From: Geopsychrobacter electrodiphilus DSM 16401
GTDB taxonomy: Bacteria > Desulfobacterota > Desulfuromonadia > Desulfuromonadales > Geopsychrobacteraceae
Direction: 5' to 3'
DNA length: 64,000 bases
Assembly: GCF_000384395.1 (NCBI RefSeq)
Contig: NZ_ARWE01000001.1
Span: 4,177,731 to 4,241,730 of the forward strand
Shown piece by piece: positions 45,507 through 54,084 of the stretch (positions are counted from its first letter, which is position 1; each line of letters opens with the position of its first letter). Made by a program: the position numbers and the translations under genes. The notes under the pieces are model-generated. The model ran no database searches. It saw nothing but the letters and a program-made list of their open reading frames with translations, and had not been told where the DNA came from.

Positions 45507-46055
45507 TCACGAACGCAGACGCGCCACCCAGTTCTGCAGCGCACCAAGCTGCTCAATGACCATCCCTTGTATTTTCTCATTGATCAGATTGCCCTTTTCG
45601 TCGTAACTGCCGTCGAAGGCGCTACTGAAGACTTCCGGTTTATTGTACAGGTGCAGGTTGAGAAACACACAGACCTGGCGCAGGTGGTATTGGGCGCGCG
45701 CAGTCCCCATGCCGCCGCCGGCACCCATGATCGCGGCAGGCTTGCCGGCGAGAAGATAATTGTCGGTTTCACGCGAGGCCCAGTCCAGCGCGTTCTTCAA
45801 CGCTGGAGCCAGGGAGTAATTGTATTCCGGGCAGGCGAGCAAGAGAGCATCGGCCTGTTTGATGTCGGCTAACAACGCCTGAACCGCGGCAGGTTTTTGT
45901 TTGAGGTCCGCATTGTAGAAGGGGACCTCCCCCAGTGCCGCAATATTGATCTCCATCCCTGCAGGGGCATGCTCCCGGGCAAAACGCAACAGGCCCATGT
46001 TGGTGGAGGCCGCACGCAAACTGCCGCAAATTCCCAGAACTTTTATCGGCTTCAT
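45507..46055 (-). CDS. NADPH-dependent FMN reductase
   Basis: A 182-residue flavodoxin-like reductase. GICGSLRAASTN is the FMN-phosphate loop, LLACPEYNYSLAPALKNALDW (in part) is the ring-binding motif, and IMGAGGGMGTARA is typical of the ChrR/YieF/ArsH group. It reduces flavin, quinones or azo compounds with NAD(P)H. AGGAG precedes the ATG. It is the third gene of the MarR-pirin-reductase operon, so a role in quinone or electrophile stress is likely. Confidence 0.88.
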   Translation of the reverse strand: MKPIKVLGICGSLRAASTNMGLLRFAREHAPAGMEINIAALGEVPFYNADLKQKPAAVQALLADIKQADALLLACPEYNYSLAPALKNALDWASRETDNYLLAGKPAAIMGAGGGMGTARAQYHLRQVCVFLNLHLYNKPEVFSSAFDGSYDEKGNLINEKIQGMVIEQLGALQNWVARLRS

Positions 46056-46080
46056 ATGTTTCTCCTATCTCATTCTGCAA

Positions 46081-46800
46081 TTAATGCAGCGGGACATCTA
46101 TACACAGGATTTCGGCCTGACTCAGCGCCTTGACCTGCACCTGACCCTCATCGCCATCAGTCGTCAAACCGAGGGCATCGCGTCTGTCGAGTTTAGTGCC
46201 CTCGATTTCGACCGAGCCCTCTATGATAAAAAAGTACAGGCCATTTCCGGTGCGCTGCTTCAAGTAACTGAGAGAAGTCCCCGCATCGAGATTTGTCATG
46301 GAGAACCAGGCCTGCTGGTTGATCCAGATCGCATCACCCTCCTTCTGTGGAGAAACCAACGTCTGAAAGCGGTTGTGCCGGTTCGCCTTGTCGAAACGTT
46401 TCTGTCCGTAGCGGGGAGTGATGTTCTTCACTTCAGGGAAGACCCAGATCTGCAGAAAATTGACCTCCTCCTGATCCGAGTTGTTGTATTCCGAGTGGGT
46501 CAGGCCGCTACCGGCCGACATGATCTGGACCTCACCGGCGGTGATCATGTGCTTGTTGCCCATGCTGTCCTGATGGCGCAAGGCACCGGACAGCGGGATC
46601 GAGACGATCTCCATATTTTCGTGGGGATGGGTGCCGAAACCCATGGCGGGCTGGACAATGTCATCGTTTATCACGCGCAGCATGCCGAAGTGCATCCGCG
46701 CCGGATTGTGATAGTTGGCGAAGCTGAAGGTATGTCGACTTACCAGCCAGCCGTGATCGGCCAGTCCGCGCGAGTCGGCCTTATGCAGGATATGCGTCAT
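46081..46800 (-). CDS. Pirin family protein (YhhW-like)
   Basis: A 239-residue bicupin. The metal ligands of the N-terminal cupin are visible in GFGTHPHENMEIVS and GLTHSEYNN, and the HTFSFANYHNP motif is diagnostic of pirins. The C-terminal cupin lacks the ligands, as usual. Bacterial members can act as quercetin dioxygenases or redox regulators. It starts 4 bp after the MarR stop and belongs to the same operon. Confidence 0.9.
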   Translation of the reverse strand: MTHILHKADSRGLADHGWLVSRHTFSFANYHNPARMHFGMLRVINDDIVQPAMGFGTHPHENMEIVSIPLSGALRHQDSMGNKHMITAGEVQIMSAGSGLTHSEYNNSDQEEVNFLQIWVFPEVKNITPRYGQKRFDKANRHNRFQTLVSPQKEGDAIWINQQAWFSMTNLDAGTSLSYLKQRTGNGLYFFIIEGSVEIEGTKLDRRDALGLTTDGDEGQVQVKALSQAEILCIDVPLH

Positions 46801-46804
46801 GGTT

Positions 46805-47275
46805 TCATCCCTTCTTTATTGAGGCGGCCCCTAAGTTGGCGCGGCCAATTTTTTTGAGTAATTGAGCCAGCTGCTGTTGCTCCTCCGCGGACAAAACCGC
46901 GAATTCCTCCGTGATGATCTCCACATGCCGGGGAAAGACCCTGGCGATCAGGCGCTCTCCGGCCGGGGTCAGCCGCACGGTCACACGCCGCCGGTCATTA
47001 TCGGTGCGATCCCGCACTACCAGACGCTTCTTCTCCAGGCTGTCGACCACGGTGGTGAGGTTGGCGTTGCTCTTGAGAATCTTCTTGCCCAGGTCGCCCT
47101 GACAGAGCGGGCCCAGATGATAGAGGGCCTCTATGACGGCAAACTGACTGTGGGTCAGATTGTCGCCCTGCAGATGACGGTGGGCGTCAGTCGTCAGGCG
47201 ATTGCTTGCCCGCATCAGTTTGACGAAACAGTTAAGCGCCCGGCGTTGGCTTTCGTTGAGTTGGGGACCTTTCAT
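46805..47275 (-). CDS. MarR family transcription regulator
   Basis: A 156-residue winged-helix repressor. NLTHSQFAVIEALYHLGPL and the recognition helix SNANLTTVVDSLEKKRLVVR (20 residues) precede the wing RDRTDNDRRRVTVRLT. One Cys (CFVKLM) and another at LCQGDL could sense electrophiles. GGAG lies just before the ATG. A perfect palindrome at 47291-47302, 15 nt before its start, suggests autoregulation and control of the divergent flavin oxidoreductase. Confidence 0.9.
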   Translation of the reverse strand: MKGPQLNESQRRALNCFVKLMRASNRLTTDAHRHLQGDNLTHSQFAVIEALYHLGPLCQGDLGKKILKSNANLTTVVDSLEKKRLVVRDRTDNDRRRVTVRLTPAGERLIARVFPRHVEIITEEFAVLSAEEQQQLAQLLKKIGRANLGAASIKKG

Positions 47276-47290
47276 CTTTTCTCCATTTAA

Positions 47291-47302
47291 TTCGATATCG
47301 AA
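47291..47302. promoter_or_regulatory. Putative MarR operator
   Basis: TTCGATATCGAA is a perfect 12-bp palindrome in the divergent space between marR and the Old Yellow Enzyme gene, 15 nt before the marR ATG. The spacing and symmetry fit a MarR-type site. Experimental binding is not shown. Confidence 0.5.
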
Positions 47303-47333
47303 ACATTTGATCTAAAAATACCACCGTTGAGGT

Positions 47334-47339
47334 TATAAT
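47334..47339 (+). promoter_or_regulatory. Consensus -10 (TATAAT) for the Old Yellow Enzyme gene
   Basis: A perfect TATAAT lies 137 nt upstream of the + strand gene. No good -35 stands 16-18 bp before it (TCTAAA at best). The MarR palindrome is 32 bp upstream of this box, so repression by the same regulator is plausible. Confidence 0.35.
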
Positions 47340-47476
47340 TCAACCCTTGACAAAAAACCAGCGAGTGCAAGACTTGCGAGATACACCATCCCGGCCAGGG
47401 GACAATATCGGCGCTGAGGGATTTAGTCCAACGCCCCGATCCCGGTGGTAATTCCTGGCCGCAAAAGGAGAGATCG

Positions 47477-48565
47477 ATGAAACTTTTCAGCAGCTATCAA
47501 CTTGGAGCTATCGCCCTTAAAAACCGCCTGGTCATGGCACCGATGACCCGCTGTCGCGCCCTGGGCAACCTGGCCAACCCGTTGATGGCCGAATATTACC
47601 AGCAACGTGCCGGAGCGGGGTTGATCGTCACTGAGGGGACTTCGCCTTCACCAAACGGACTCGGCTACGCGCGCATCCCGGGACTGTACAACACCGCGCA
47701 GGCGGATTCCTGGAGACAGGTCAGCGCGGCAGTTCATGCTGCCGGGGGTAAGATTTTCCTCCAGTTGATGCACTGTGGCCGGGTCAGCCATCTTATCAAC
47801 CTGCCGCAAGGGGCAGAGGTTCTGGCTCCTTCGGCGGTCACCTTCGGCGGCAAGATGTGGACTGATACACAGGGGGAGCTCCCCTGTTCACCGCCCCGGG
47901 CGATGACTGCCGCCGAGGTCCATGGCGCGATTGCCGAGTATGTCGAGGCCGCGCGCCTGGCGATAGACGCCGGTTTTGATGGGATAGAATTGCATGGCGC
48001 CAACGGCTACCTGATCAATCAGTTTCTCGATCAGGCGACCAATCAGCGCGCGGATGACTACGGCGGCAGCTGGCAAAACCGCAACCGGTTCGCCTTCGAA
48101 GTGGCCTCTGCGGTGGTCGCAGCCATTGGCGCCGGACGCACCGGCATCCGTCTTTCTCCGCACGGCGTCTTTAATGACATGACCGAGTATGCCGATCTCA
48201 CCGCGCAGTATGCCGCCCTGGCCAACGGACTGGGGAAGCTGGGCCTGGCCTACATCCACCTGGTTGATCAGTCGGCACTGGGCATGGCCAAGCCCTTACA
48301 GAAAACCACCGATGCTGTGCGCGAAGGCTTCAGAGCGGCCGGTGGCGGCGCGCTGATTCTGTCGGGTGGTTATGACCGTGAGCGCGCCGAGGCCGATCTG
48401 CAAAGCGGGGCCGCTGACCTGATCGCCTTCGGTCGTCCCTACCTTGCCAATCCTGATCTTGAGACGCGTCTCGAAGCTATGGCCGAGTTAAACCCCTATG
48501 ATGAGGCGACTTTCTACATGCCGGATGAAAAGGGCTATGTTGATTACCCCTTTTTAGCGCAGTAA
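47477..48565 (+). CDS. Old Yellow Enzyme family alkene reductase (NemA-like)
   Basis: A 362-residue FMN-dependent TIM barrel. RLVMAPMTRCRA at the start, QLMHCGRVSH, the proton-relay HGANGYLINQF (His-x-x-Asn) and RADDYGGSW are OYE landmarks, with SGGYDRERA near the phosphate site. NemA reduces N-ethylmaleimide, nitro compounds and other electrophilic alkenes. AAAGGAG precedes the ATG. Divergent to marR-pirin-FMN reductase, it completes an electrophile-defence group. Confidence 0.93.
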   Translation: MKLFSSYQLGAIALKNRLVMAPMTRCRALGNLANPLMAEYYQQRAGAGLIVTEGTSPSPNGLGYARIPGLYNTAQADSWRQVSAAVHAAGGKIFLQLMHCGRVSHLINLPQGAEVLAPSAVTFGGKMWTDTQGELPCSPPRAMTAAEVHGAIAEYVEAARLAIDAGFDGIELHGANGYLINQFLDQATNQRADDYGGSWQNRNRFAFEVASAVVAAIGAGRTGIRLSPHGVFNDMTEYADLTAQYAALANGLGKLGLAYIHLVDQSALGMAKPLQKTTDAVREGFRAAGGGALILSGGYDRERAEADLQSGAADLIAFGRPYLANPDLETRLEAMAELNPYDEATFYMPDEKGYVDYPFLAQ

Positions 48566-48592
48566 TCGCAGCCAGAAATGGAGAGAACCAAG

Positions 48593-49771
48593 ATGCCGGA
48601 GGTATTGACCAGGTTTTTAAAAAAAGAATCTGCCGTCGGGATTCTGCTGATGATCGCCACTCTGTTGGCGTTGTTGCTGGCTAACTCGCCACTTCACGGG
48701 TTTTATGAATATGTCCTGGAGACCCCGCTTGAATTTCGGCTGGGTCGCCATCTTCAGGTAGCAAAGCCGCTGCTACTCTGGATTAACGATGGGCTGATGG
48801 CGGTCTTTTTTCTGTTCATCGGTCTGGAAGTTAAACGCGAGGTTCTGGTCGGCCAGCTTTCCAGCAAAGCACAGATTATCCTCCCCGGAGTCGCGGCGCT
48901 GGGCGGCATGATCGTGCCGGCGCTCCTCTATGCGGCGATCAATCGGGGTGATCCGGCCGCCCTGGATGGTTGGGCCATCCCGGCGGCCACCGATATCGCC
49001 TTTGCCCTTGGAGTCCTGGCTCTGCTCGGCGAGCGCGTACCCTCCTCCCTCAAAATCTTTCTGCTGGCATTGGCGATCATGGATGATCTGGGAGCCATAG
49101 TGATTATCGCCCTGTTTTATTCCAGTGATCTGTCCGTGACCATGCTCGTGCTCGCGGCAATTTGTGTGGCGTTGCTCTTTATGCTCAATCGTCTGCAGGT
49201 TGAAAATATTGCACCTTATCTCTGGGTCGGGGCTTTTCTGTGGATTTTCGTGTTAAAATCCGGCGTACATGCAACCCTGGCCGGGGTGGCTCTTGCCTTT
49301 GCCATTCCGATCCAGAGTCGAAAAAATCCTGCCTATTCGCCACTGACGTCTCTCGAGCACAGCCTGCATCCCTGGGTGAACTACCTGATCCTGCCGGTCT
49401 TCGCCTTCGCAAATGCGGGGATTCCGCTGGCGGACATGGGGATCACTGACCTTTTTCACCCAGTCCCTCTTGGGATTATGCTTGGACTGGTGGTCGGAAA
49501 GCTGCTCGGAGTTTTTGGTTTTTCACTGATCGCAATAAAGCTTGGACTCGCCAGTCTTCCGCAGAACGCGAACCTCAGGCACCTGCTCGGCGTCGCTGCT
49601 CTCTGCGGGATCGGTTTTACCATGAGTCTGTTTATCGGCGGTCTGGCCTTTGAACATATCGGCGGTGACGCGGTTGCTTATCTGACCACGCATCGGCTCG
49701 GTATTCTCTCCGGGTCTCTGGTTTCGGGGCTCCTCGGGTACTCGATTCTGTCTTTAAATAAAAACAGCTAG
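48593..49771 (+). CDS. nhaA: Na+/H+ antiporter NhaA
   Basis: A 392-residue inner-membrane antiporter with 11-12 hydrophobic helices. The ion-binding aspartates are Asp134 (ATDIAFALG) and Asp164-Asp165 (AIMDDLGAI), as in E. coli NhaA. It exports Na+ for protons. ATG 48593 has GGAGAG upstream; ATG 48578 does not. It lies 27 bp after the OYE gene and may be co-transcribed. Its TAG stop begins a 175-bp element with imperfect terminal repeats. Confidence 0.95.
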   Translation: MPEVLTRFLKKESAVGILLMIATLLALLLANSPLHGFYEYVLETPLEFRLGRHLQVAKPLLLWINDGLMAVFFLFIGLEVKREVLVGQLSSKAQIILPGVAALGGMIVPALLYAAINRGDPAALDGWAIPAATDIAFALGVLALLGERVPSSLKIFLLALAIMDDLGAIVIIALFYSSDLSVTMLVLAAICVALLFMLNRLQVENIAPYLWVGAFLWIFVLKSGVHATLAGVALAFAIPIQSRKNPAYSPLTSLEHSLHPWVNYLILPVFAFANAGIPLADMGITDLFHPVPLGIMLGLVVGKLLGVFGFSLIAIKLGLASLPQNANLRHLLGVAALCGIGFTMSLFIGGLAFEHIGGDAVAYLTTHRLGILSGSLVSGLLGYSILSLNKNS

Positions 49772-49945
49772 GAGCTTGTCGGAGGATGGGAGTTGAAACG
49801 AAAATCAGGATGGTTGAGATCAGATTTTGGCGCGTTGGTACGTCCATAGCCATGGCTATGGCTATGGCTATGGGGCAAAAAGGAGCTGAAATCTGGGCCA
49901 AATCGTCGGATTCGCAGTCAGCTCATGGATAGCCCGACTGTCTCC
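49771..49945. repeat. MITE-like element with imperfect terminal repeats and hexamer array
   Basis: GGAGCTTGTCGG at 49771-49782 is matched in inverted form by CCGACTGTCTCC at 49934-49945 (9 of 12). The arms remain partly similar inward, with CAGATTT at equal depth. The centre holds the palindrome CCATAGCCATGGCTATGG followed by further GGCTAT units. No frame codes for a protein. A related terminus is at 55140-55151. It resembles a small decayed palindromic mobile element. Confidence 0.45.
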
Positions 49946-50014
49946 TCGGAGGCTTATGGAGAAGAGTGGCGAAATCACACTGTCTGAGCAAGAGGCGGTG
50001 CAAAGGGGAAGAGG

Positions 50015-50245
50015 ATGAAAATAAAATTAGACGCTGGCAGAATTAAAGTTTTAACCGAAAAGACCCAGGTCTATTTCAGAAACGAGCATGATGAGTCGAT
50101 TGGTGAGTTAAAAGCGAATATGATCATGGAATTTTTTATCCGGGAGCTGGGGCCTCAAATTTATAATCAGGCGATAGCCGACGCCTATGCGTTTATTCAA
50201 GATAAAATTATCGATCTTGAAGGGACGCTTTATGTCCCGGAATAA
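50015..50245 (+). CDS. DUF2164 family protein
   Basis: A 76-residue protein. The pattern KTQVYFRNEHDESIGELKAN, MEFFIRELGPQIYNQAIADA and a final acidic helix matches DUF2164, small cytoplasmic helical proteins of unknown role. AGGGGAAGAGG lies before the ATG. It lies between nhaA and the kinase gene and shares no obvious pathway with them. Confidence 0.78.
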   Translation: MKIKLDAGRIKVLTEKTQVYFRNEHDESIGELKANMIMEFFIRELGPQIYNQAIADAYAFIQDKIIDLEGTLYVPE

Positions 50246-50334
50246 TAGTCCCTGATTGCACAGATTGGTGGCGGCACGGAATCCGGGCGTGCTATTCTGT
50301 TGTCTAGATGCCACTTTTTAAGAAAGATACGCCT

Positions 50335-51306
50335 ATGAGCCACCCCTTCGATGGTCTGAACCCCGATCTGATCATGGATGCGGTTGAAACCCTCGGTTAT
50401 CGCTGCGACTGTCGGATCTTTCCGCTCAACAGCTATGAGAATCGGGTCTATCGGGTCGGGGTAGAGGATGGCGAGCCGCTGATTGCCAAGTTTTATCGCC
50501 CCGAACGTTGGAGTATTAAGCAGTTACAGGAAGAACAGGATTTCTGCTTCGAGCTGCAAACCGAGGAGTTGCCGATTCTCGCTCCGCTAAAAATAGCGGG
50601 AAAGAGTCTTCATAAACACAAGGGGTACTCCTTCAGCCTGTTCCCCTTGCAGGGTGGTTACGCACCCGAATTCTCCCGCCCTGACACGCTCAAAGCCCTG
50701 GGGAGGCTGGTGGCGAGGCTGCATAATGTCGGACGTCGTCAGAGCTACAAGTACCGGCCCACGCTGGACATTGTCTCTTTCGGCCATAATTCGGCTGAAT
50801 TCATGCTTGATTCTGACTTGATCCCCGAAACCTACCGTCAGGCCTACGAAAGTTTGATCCGCGACCTTTTACAGGCAATCGAGCAGAAATTTGCTCTTAT
50901 CAGTTCAACCCCGTTGAGGGTGCATGGCGACTGTCATGTCGGTAATTTTTTAGAGCGCAACGAGCGTTTTTATCTGGTTGACTTTGACGATTCTCGCATG
51001 AGTTATGCGATTCAGGATCTATGGATGTTTTTGTCAGGTGATGCAAACCAGCAACAGCGGCAGTTAGAGACGCTGCTTGAGGGATATCAGACTTTTGCCG
51101 ACTTTAACCCGGCCGAATTGCAATTGATCGAAGCCTATCGCAGTTTGCGGATCGTCCATTACGCCGCCTGGTTGGCCCGGCGTCAGGATGACCCGGCGTT
51201 TCAACGCTACTTCCCCTGGTTCGGCACCCCTCAATATTGGGGTGAACACATTCTTGAACTCCGTGAGCAGTACGCGGCTTTGAACGAGGGTCCGCTGGAG
51301 TATTGA
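50335..51306 (+). CDS. srkA: Stress-response Ser/Thr kinase (SrkA/RdoA)
   Basis: A 323-residue aminoglycoside-phosphotransferase-fold kinase closely resembling E. coli SrkA (YihE). PLNSYENRVYRV, KFYRPERWS, the catalytic RVHGDCHVGNFL loop and the metal-binding YLVDFDDSRM are all present. SrkA protects from envelope and oxidative stress by phosphorylating Ser/Thr. An earlier ATG at 50308 is possible; neither start has a good site. Later C-terminal conserved block FPWFGTPQYW fits the family. Confidence 0.9.
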   Translation: MSHPFDGLNPDLIMDAVETLGYRCDCRIFPLNSYENRVYRVGVEDGEPLIAKFYRPERWSIKQLQEEQDFCFELQTEELPILAPLKIAGKSLHKHKGYSFSLFPLQGGYAPEFSRPDTLKALGRLVARLHNVGRRQSYKYRPTLDIVSFGHNSAEFMLDSDLIPETYRQAYESLIRDLLQAIEQKFALISSTPLRVHGDCHVGNFLERNERFYLVDFDDSRMSYAIQDLWMFLSGDANQQQRQLETLLEGYQTFADFNPAELQLIEAYRSLRIVHYAAWLARRQDDPAFQRYFPWFGTPQYWGEHILELREQYAALNEGPLEY

Positions 51307-51508
51307 CCCAGCTTCCCCCGTTTGGGTCCCCTGTTTTTCCATCCCCACTCTCTCTACATGAAACTCATCCTTTTACTCAGGTTCGCATGGTGACACCTAT
51401 TGCCTGATCCGTTTCGCCGCGTAGAATCAGAGCCAATAAAAAATGCGTTCAAAGGATTGACAACTCACCCGAGAAAGAGGTTCATTAACAGATGAAAGGT
51501 GTTGCGTT

Positions 51509-51952
51509 ATGGGAATAACTGAAAATATGCGACATATTTTGGACGGTATTGAAGAAGCTAAGCGGGGGAACACCTCTTTAGGGCTGCAGTTGCTGGAACG
51601 GTCGAAAAAGATCTCGACGCTGCCTGAGGCCAAGGCTTGGTATGGCTACTGTCTGGCCAGAGAGAGAAACGACATCAGGCTGGGCCTTTCCCTGTGTCAT
51701 GAGGCGCGGCAGTGCTACCCGGCCAGTTCAGATATCTGTCTGGCGCTTGGTCGGATCTATCTGCTGGCGGATCTCAGGGAATCGGCCGTCAAAGTCCTGA
51801 ATCTGGGACTGAGGACGGATAAAAACCCGGAGATAGCCCGACTGCTGAAGAGTATTGGCGTTCGCAAACCGCCGGTTTTTCCTTTCATAGCTCGAAACCG
51901 CAGGGTCAATGTCGCTTCCGGAAGGTTACTCTCCAGAATAGGCATACGTTAG
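51509..51952 (+). CDS. Tetratricopeptide-like hypothetical protein
   Basis: A 147-residue protein. Helical pairs AKAWYGYCLARERNDIRLGL and ICLALGRIYLLADLRESAVK (each 20 residues) follow the TPR size and pattern, and a basic C-terminal tail follows. Probably a small TPR adaptor. AAGGTG precedes the ATG. No partner can be named; neighbours are an srkA gene and a two-component system on the other strand. Confidence 0.7.
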   Translation: MGITENMRHILDGIEEAKRGNTSLGLQLLERSKKISTLPEAKAWYGYCLARERNDIRLGLSLCHEARQCYPASSDICLALGRIYLLADLRESAVKVLNLGLRTDKNPEIARLLKSIGVRKPPVFPFIARNRRVNVASGRLLSRIGIR

Positions 51953-52134
51953 GTTGAAACGAAGGGCTTTATAAGAATCAACGTTCTTATGCCTTCTCCA
52001 TCTCCTGCGCAGAGTCCTCCTGCTCCCTCCCACTCCAGATCGACCGCCACGCAACCTCGCTACTGAGCAGCATGAGCACATCATCGGCATGAGTTAAGCC
52101 AAGGGAACCAAATTAAGATGTTTCGGAGTGAAGG

Positions 52135-53205
52135 TCAGATTTTGCTCGGAAACCGCAGCCAGATACGCGTGAGTCGCTGATCGCTTGAGGCTCCAACCTG
52201 GCCGCCATGCGCTTCTACCAGCTGCTTGACGATTGACAGGCCGATGCCGGCGCCACCATGTTCACGTGAACGGGAGCGGTCGGCGCGAAAGAAGCGTTCG
52301 AAGATATACGGGAGGTCGGCGGCATCGATCCCGTCTCCACTGTTGCTGATGGCAACTTCAATCCGGTTTTCGACCATGCGACAGCAGATGCTGACCTGAC
52401 CGCCCTCGGGGGTGTAACGCAAGGCATTTTCGAGCAGATTGCGCAGTGCCTGCAGCAGCTTGTCATGATCAGCGTTAAGTTTCAGCGCGGGCGGTTCGAT
52501 CACCACCTGAAGCTCTATCCCCTTGGCCGTGAAGCGCTGATCGAATAGCGCCCGCAGCTGTCCAATGACCGTCGTGAGAGACAGCTCCTGACGTTGCAGA
52601 AAGGCCCGGGCCGAATCGGCTTTGGTCAGCTGTTGCAGATCGTCGACCAGATGAACCAGGCGCAGGATTTCGCTCTCAAGAATCTGGAAGGTTTCCGGTG
52701 AAGGGGGGACCACCTGATCGCTCAAGCCTTCCAAATAGCCGCGCAGATTGGTCAGCGGGGTCCGCAGCTCGTGGGCGAGGTCGCTGACCATCTTCTTGCG
52801 CAGCTTTTCGAGGTGGTCGAGGCTGTCGGCCATGCGGTTGAACGCCAGCCCGAGCTGACCGACTTCATCGGCCGAGACGACTTCGACCCGGCTGGTATAG
52901 TTGCCGTCGGCCAGTTCCTGTGAAATGCGCGACATCTGCGACAGCGGGCGCAGTACGCGCTTGGTCAGCAGGTAGTTAAGCAGCAGCGCCAGCACCAGCG
53001 CCGCCAGCGCCGCCCAGATCAGATAGCGATGAACCGCTTCAAGGAACATTCGATGGCTTTCCAGCGGCGCGATCGAATAGTTCTCCATCAGGCGCATAAA
53101 GTACGTCGCGGCCAGCTTGTCGATCGCCAGCCAGACCACCAGAATGGTCACCGCGATGATCGGCACGATGTTGAGCAGCAGTTTCCACAGCAGGTGCCGT
53201 TTCAT
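52135..53205 (-). CDS. Two-component sensor histidine kinase (BaeS-like)
   Basis: A 356-residue membrane kinase. Transmembrane helices lie at about 10-29 and 61-81 with only ~30 periplasmic residues between; HAMP is at about 83-135, phospho-acceptor His145 is in SDLAHELRTP, and N, G1 and G2 boxes end in GAGIGLSIVKQLVEAHGG. The small sensor loop suggests membrane or envelope stress sensing. The ATG overlaps the response regulator stop (ATGA), so it is coupled. The frame's TTG at 53211 is not used. Confidence 0.92.
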   Translation of the reverse strand: MKRHLLWKLLLNIVPIIAVTILVVWLAIDKLAATYFMRLMENYSIAPLESHRMFLEAVHRYLIWAALAALVLALLLNYLLTKRVLRPLSQMSRISQELADGNYTSRVEVVSADEVGQLGLAFNRMADSLDHLEKLRKKMVSDLAHELRTPLTNLRGYLEGLSDQVVPPSPETFQILESEILRLVHLVDDLQQLTKADSARAFLQRQELSLTTVIGQLRALFDQRFTAKGIELQVVIEPPALKLNADHDKLLQALRNLLENALRYTPEGGQVSICCRMVENRIEVAISNSGDGIDAADLPYIFERFFRADRSRSREHGGAGIGLSIVKQLVEAHGGQVGASSDQRLTRIWLRFPSKI

Positions 53206-53921
53206 TGCCAACGCTCTTCGGCTGTGTCTGATTCGGCAAAACGATAGCCGAATCCGCGCACGGTTTCGATGTAGCGGGGGTGAGCGGGATCGGTTTCGAT
53301 CTTTTGCCGCAGTTTGTTGACATGCACATCGATCACCCGCTCGACCACCGCATCCTCATTATCGTAAAAGCGGCTCAAGAGTTCGCTGCGCGAAAAGACC
53401 CGCCCCGGGGCCGCCATCAGCGTCTGCAGTAACTTGTATTCGGAGCCGGTCAGGCTGACTTCTTCCCCCCTGAGGCTGACCCTGTGTTTTTGCGGATCGA
53501 GGGTCAGACCCCCCTGTCGGAACACCGCCTCCGGTTTCGACCCGGGTGGCCGCACCCGGCGCAGAATCGCTTTGACCCGCTCTACCAGTTCCCGCGGACT
53601 GAACGGTTTGACCACATAATCGTCGGCCCCCAGCGAGAACCCGAGCACCCGGTCGATCTCCTCCTCGCGCGCGGTCAGCATCAGGATCGGCACGTCCGAA
53701 GTGGCCCGCAGCCGCTTGCATATTTCGAGGCCATCAATTCCCGGCAGCATCAAATCCAGAATCACCAGCCCCGGGTGCCTGAGCTGAGCGGTCAGCAGGC
53801 CACGCTCGCCATCGTTTTCGATCAGGGTTGCAAACCCCTCACGTTGCAGATAGGTTGCAACCAGATTGGCCGTGTTCGGATCATCTTCAACGATCAGCAC
53901 GCTCAGTTGGGTGGGTGACAT
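53202..53921 (-). CDS. OmpR/PhoB-type response regulator
   Basis: A 239-residue regulator with receiver domain (Asp56 in VILDLMLPGIDGLE, Lys in VVKPFSPRELV) and a winged-helix output domain (RVIDVHVNKLRQKIE, GFGYRF). It pairs with the kinase whose start it overlaps. The ATG at 53921 has GGAGAG upstream; the frame open to 53990 is not used. Confidence 0.94.
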   Translation of the reverse strand: MSPTQLSVLIVEDDPNTANLVATYLQREGFATLIENDGERGLLTAQLRHPGLVILDLMLPGIDGLEICKRLRATSDVPILMLTAREEEIDRVLGFSLGADDYVVKPFSPRELVERVKAILRRVRPPGSKPEAVFRQGGLTLDPQKHRVSLRGEEVSLTGSEYKLLQTLMAAPGRVFSRSELLSRFYDNEDAVVERVIDVHVNKLRQKIETDPAHPRYIETVRGFGYRFAESDTAEERWQ

Positions 53922-54084
53922 CGGTTCTCTCCGCCGCAAATAATTTTCTACATCCAATTCTAGCAGGCTTGTTATTTCCGTGCAGGTCAAGACGGTATAA
54001 CGCCTGCTCGCCGCAAGCCTGTCTCTTCTGTTACAATGAAGAAGTCTCTTCTCGTCACAATGATTAGCCCGCAGGAGGTCTCCG

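Noticed and set aside
45946..46857. 303-codon + strand frame over the pirin gene
   Set aside because: The - strand codes for an unmistakable pirin, and the frame has no start signal or motif.
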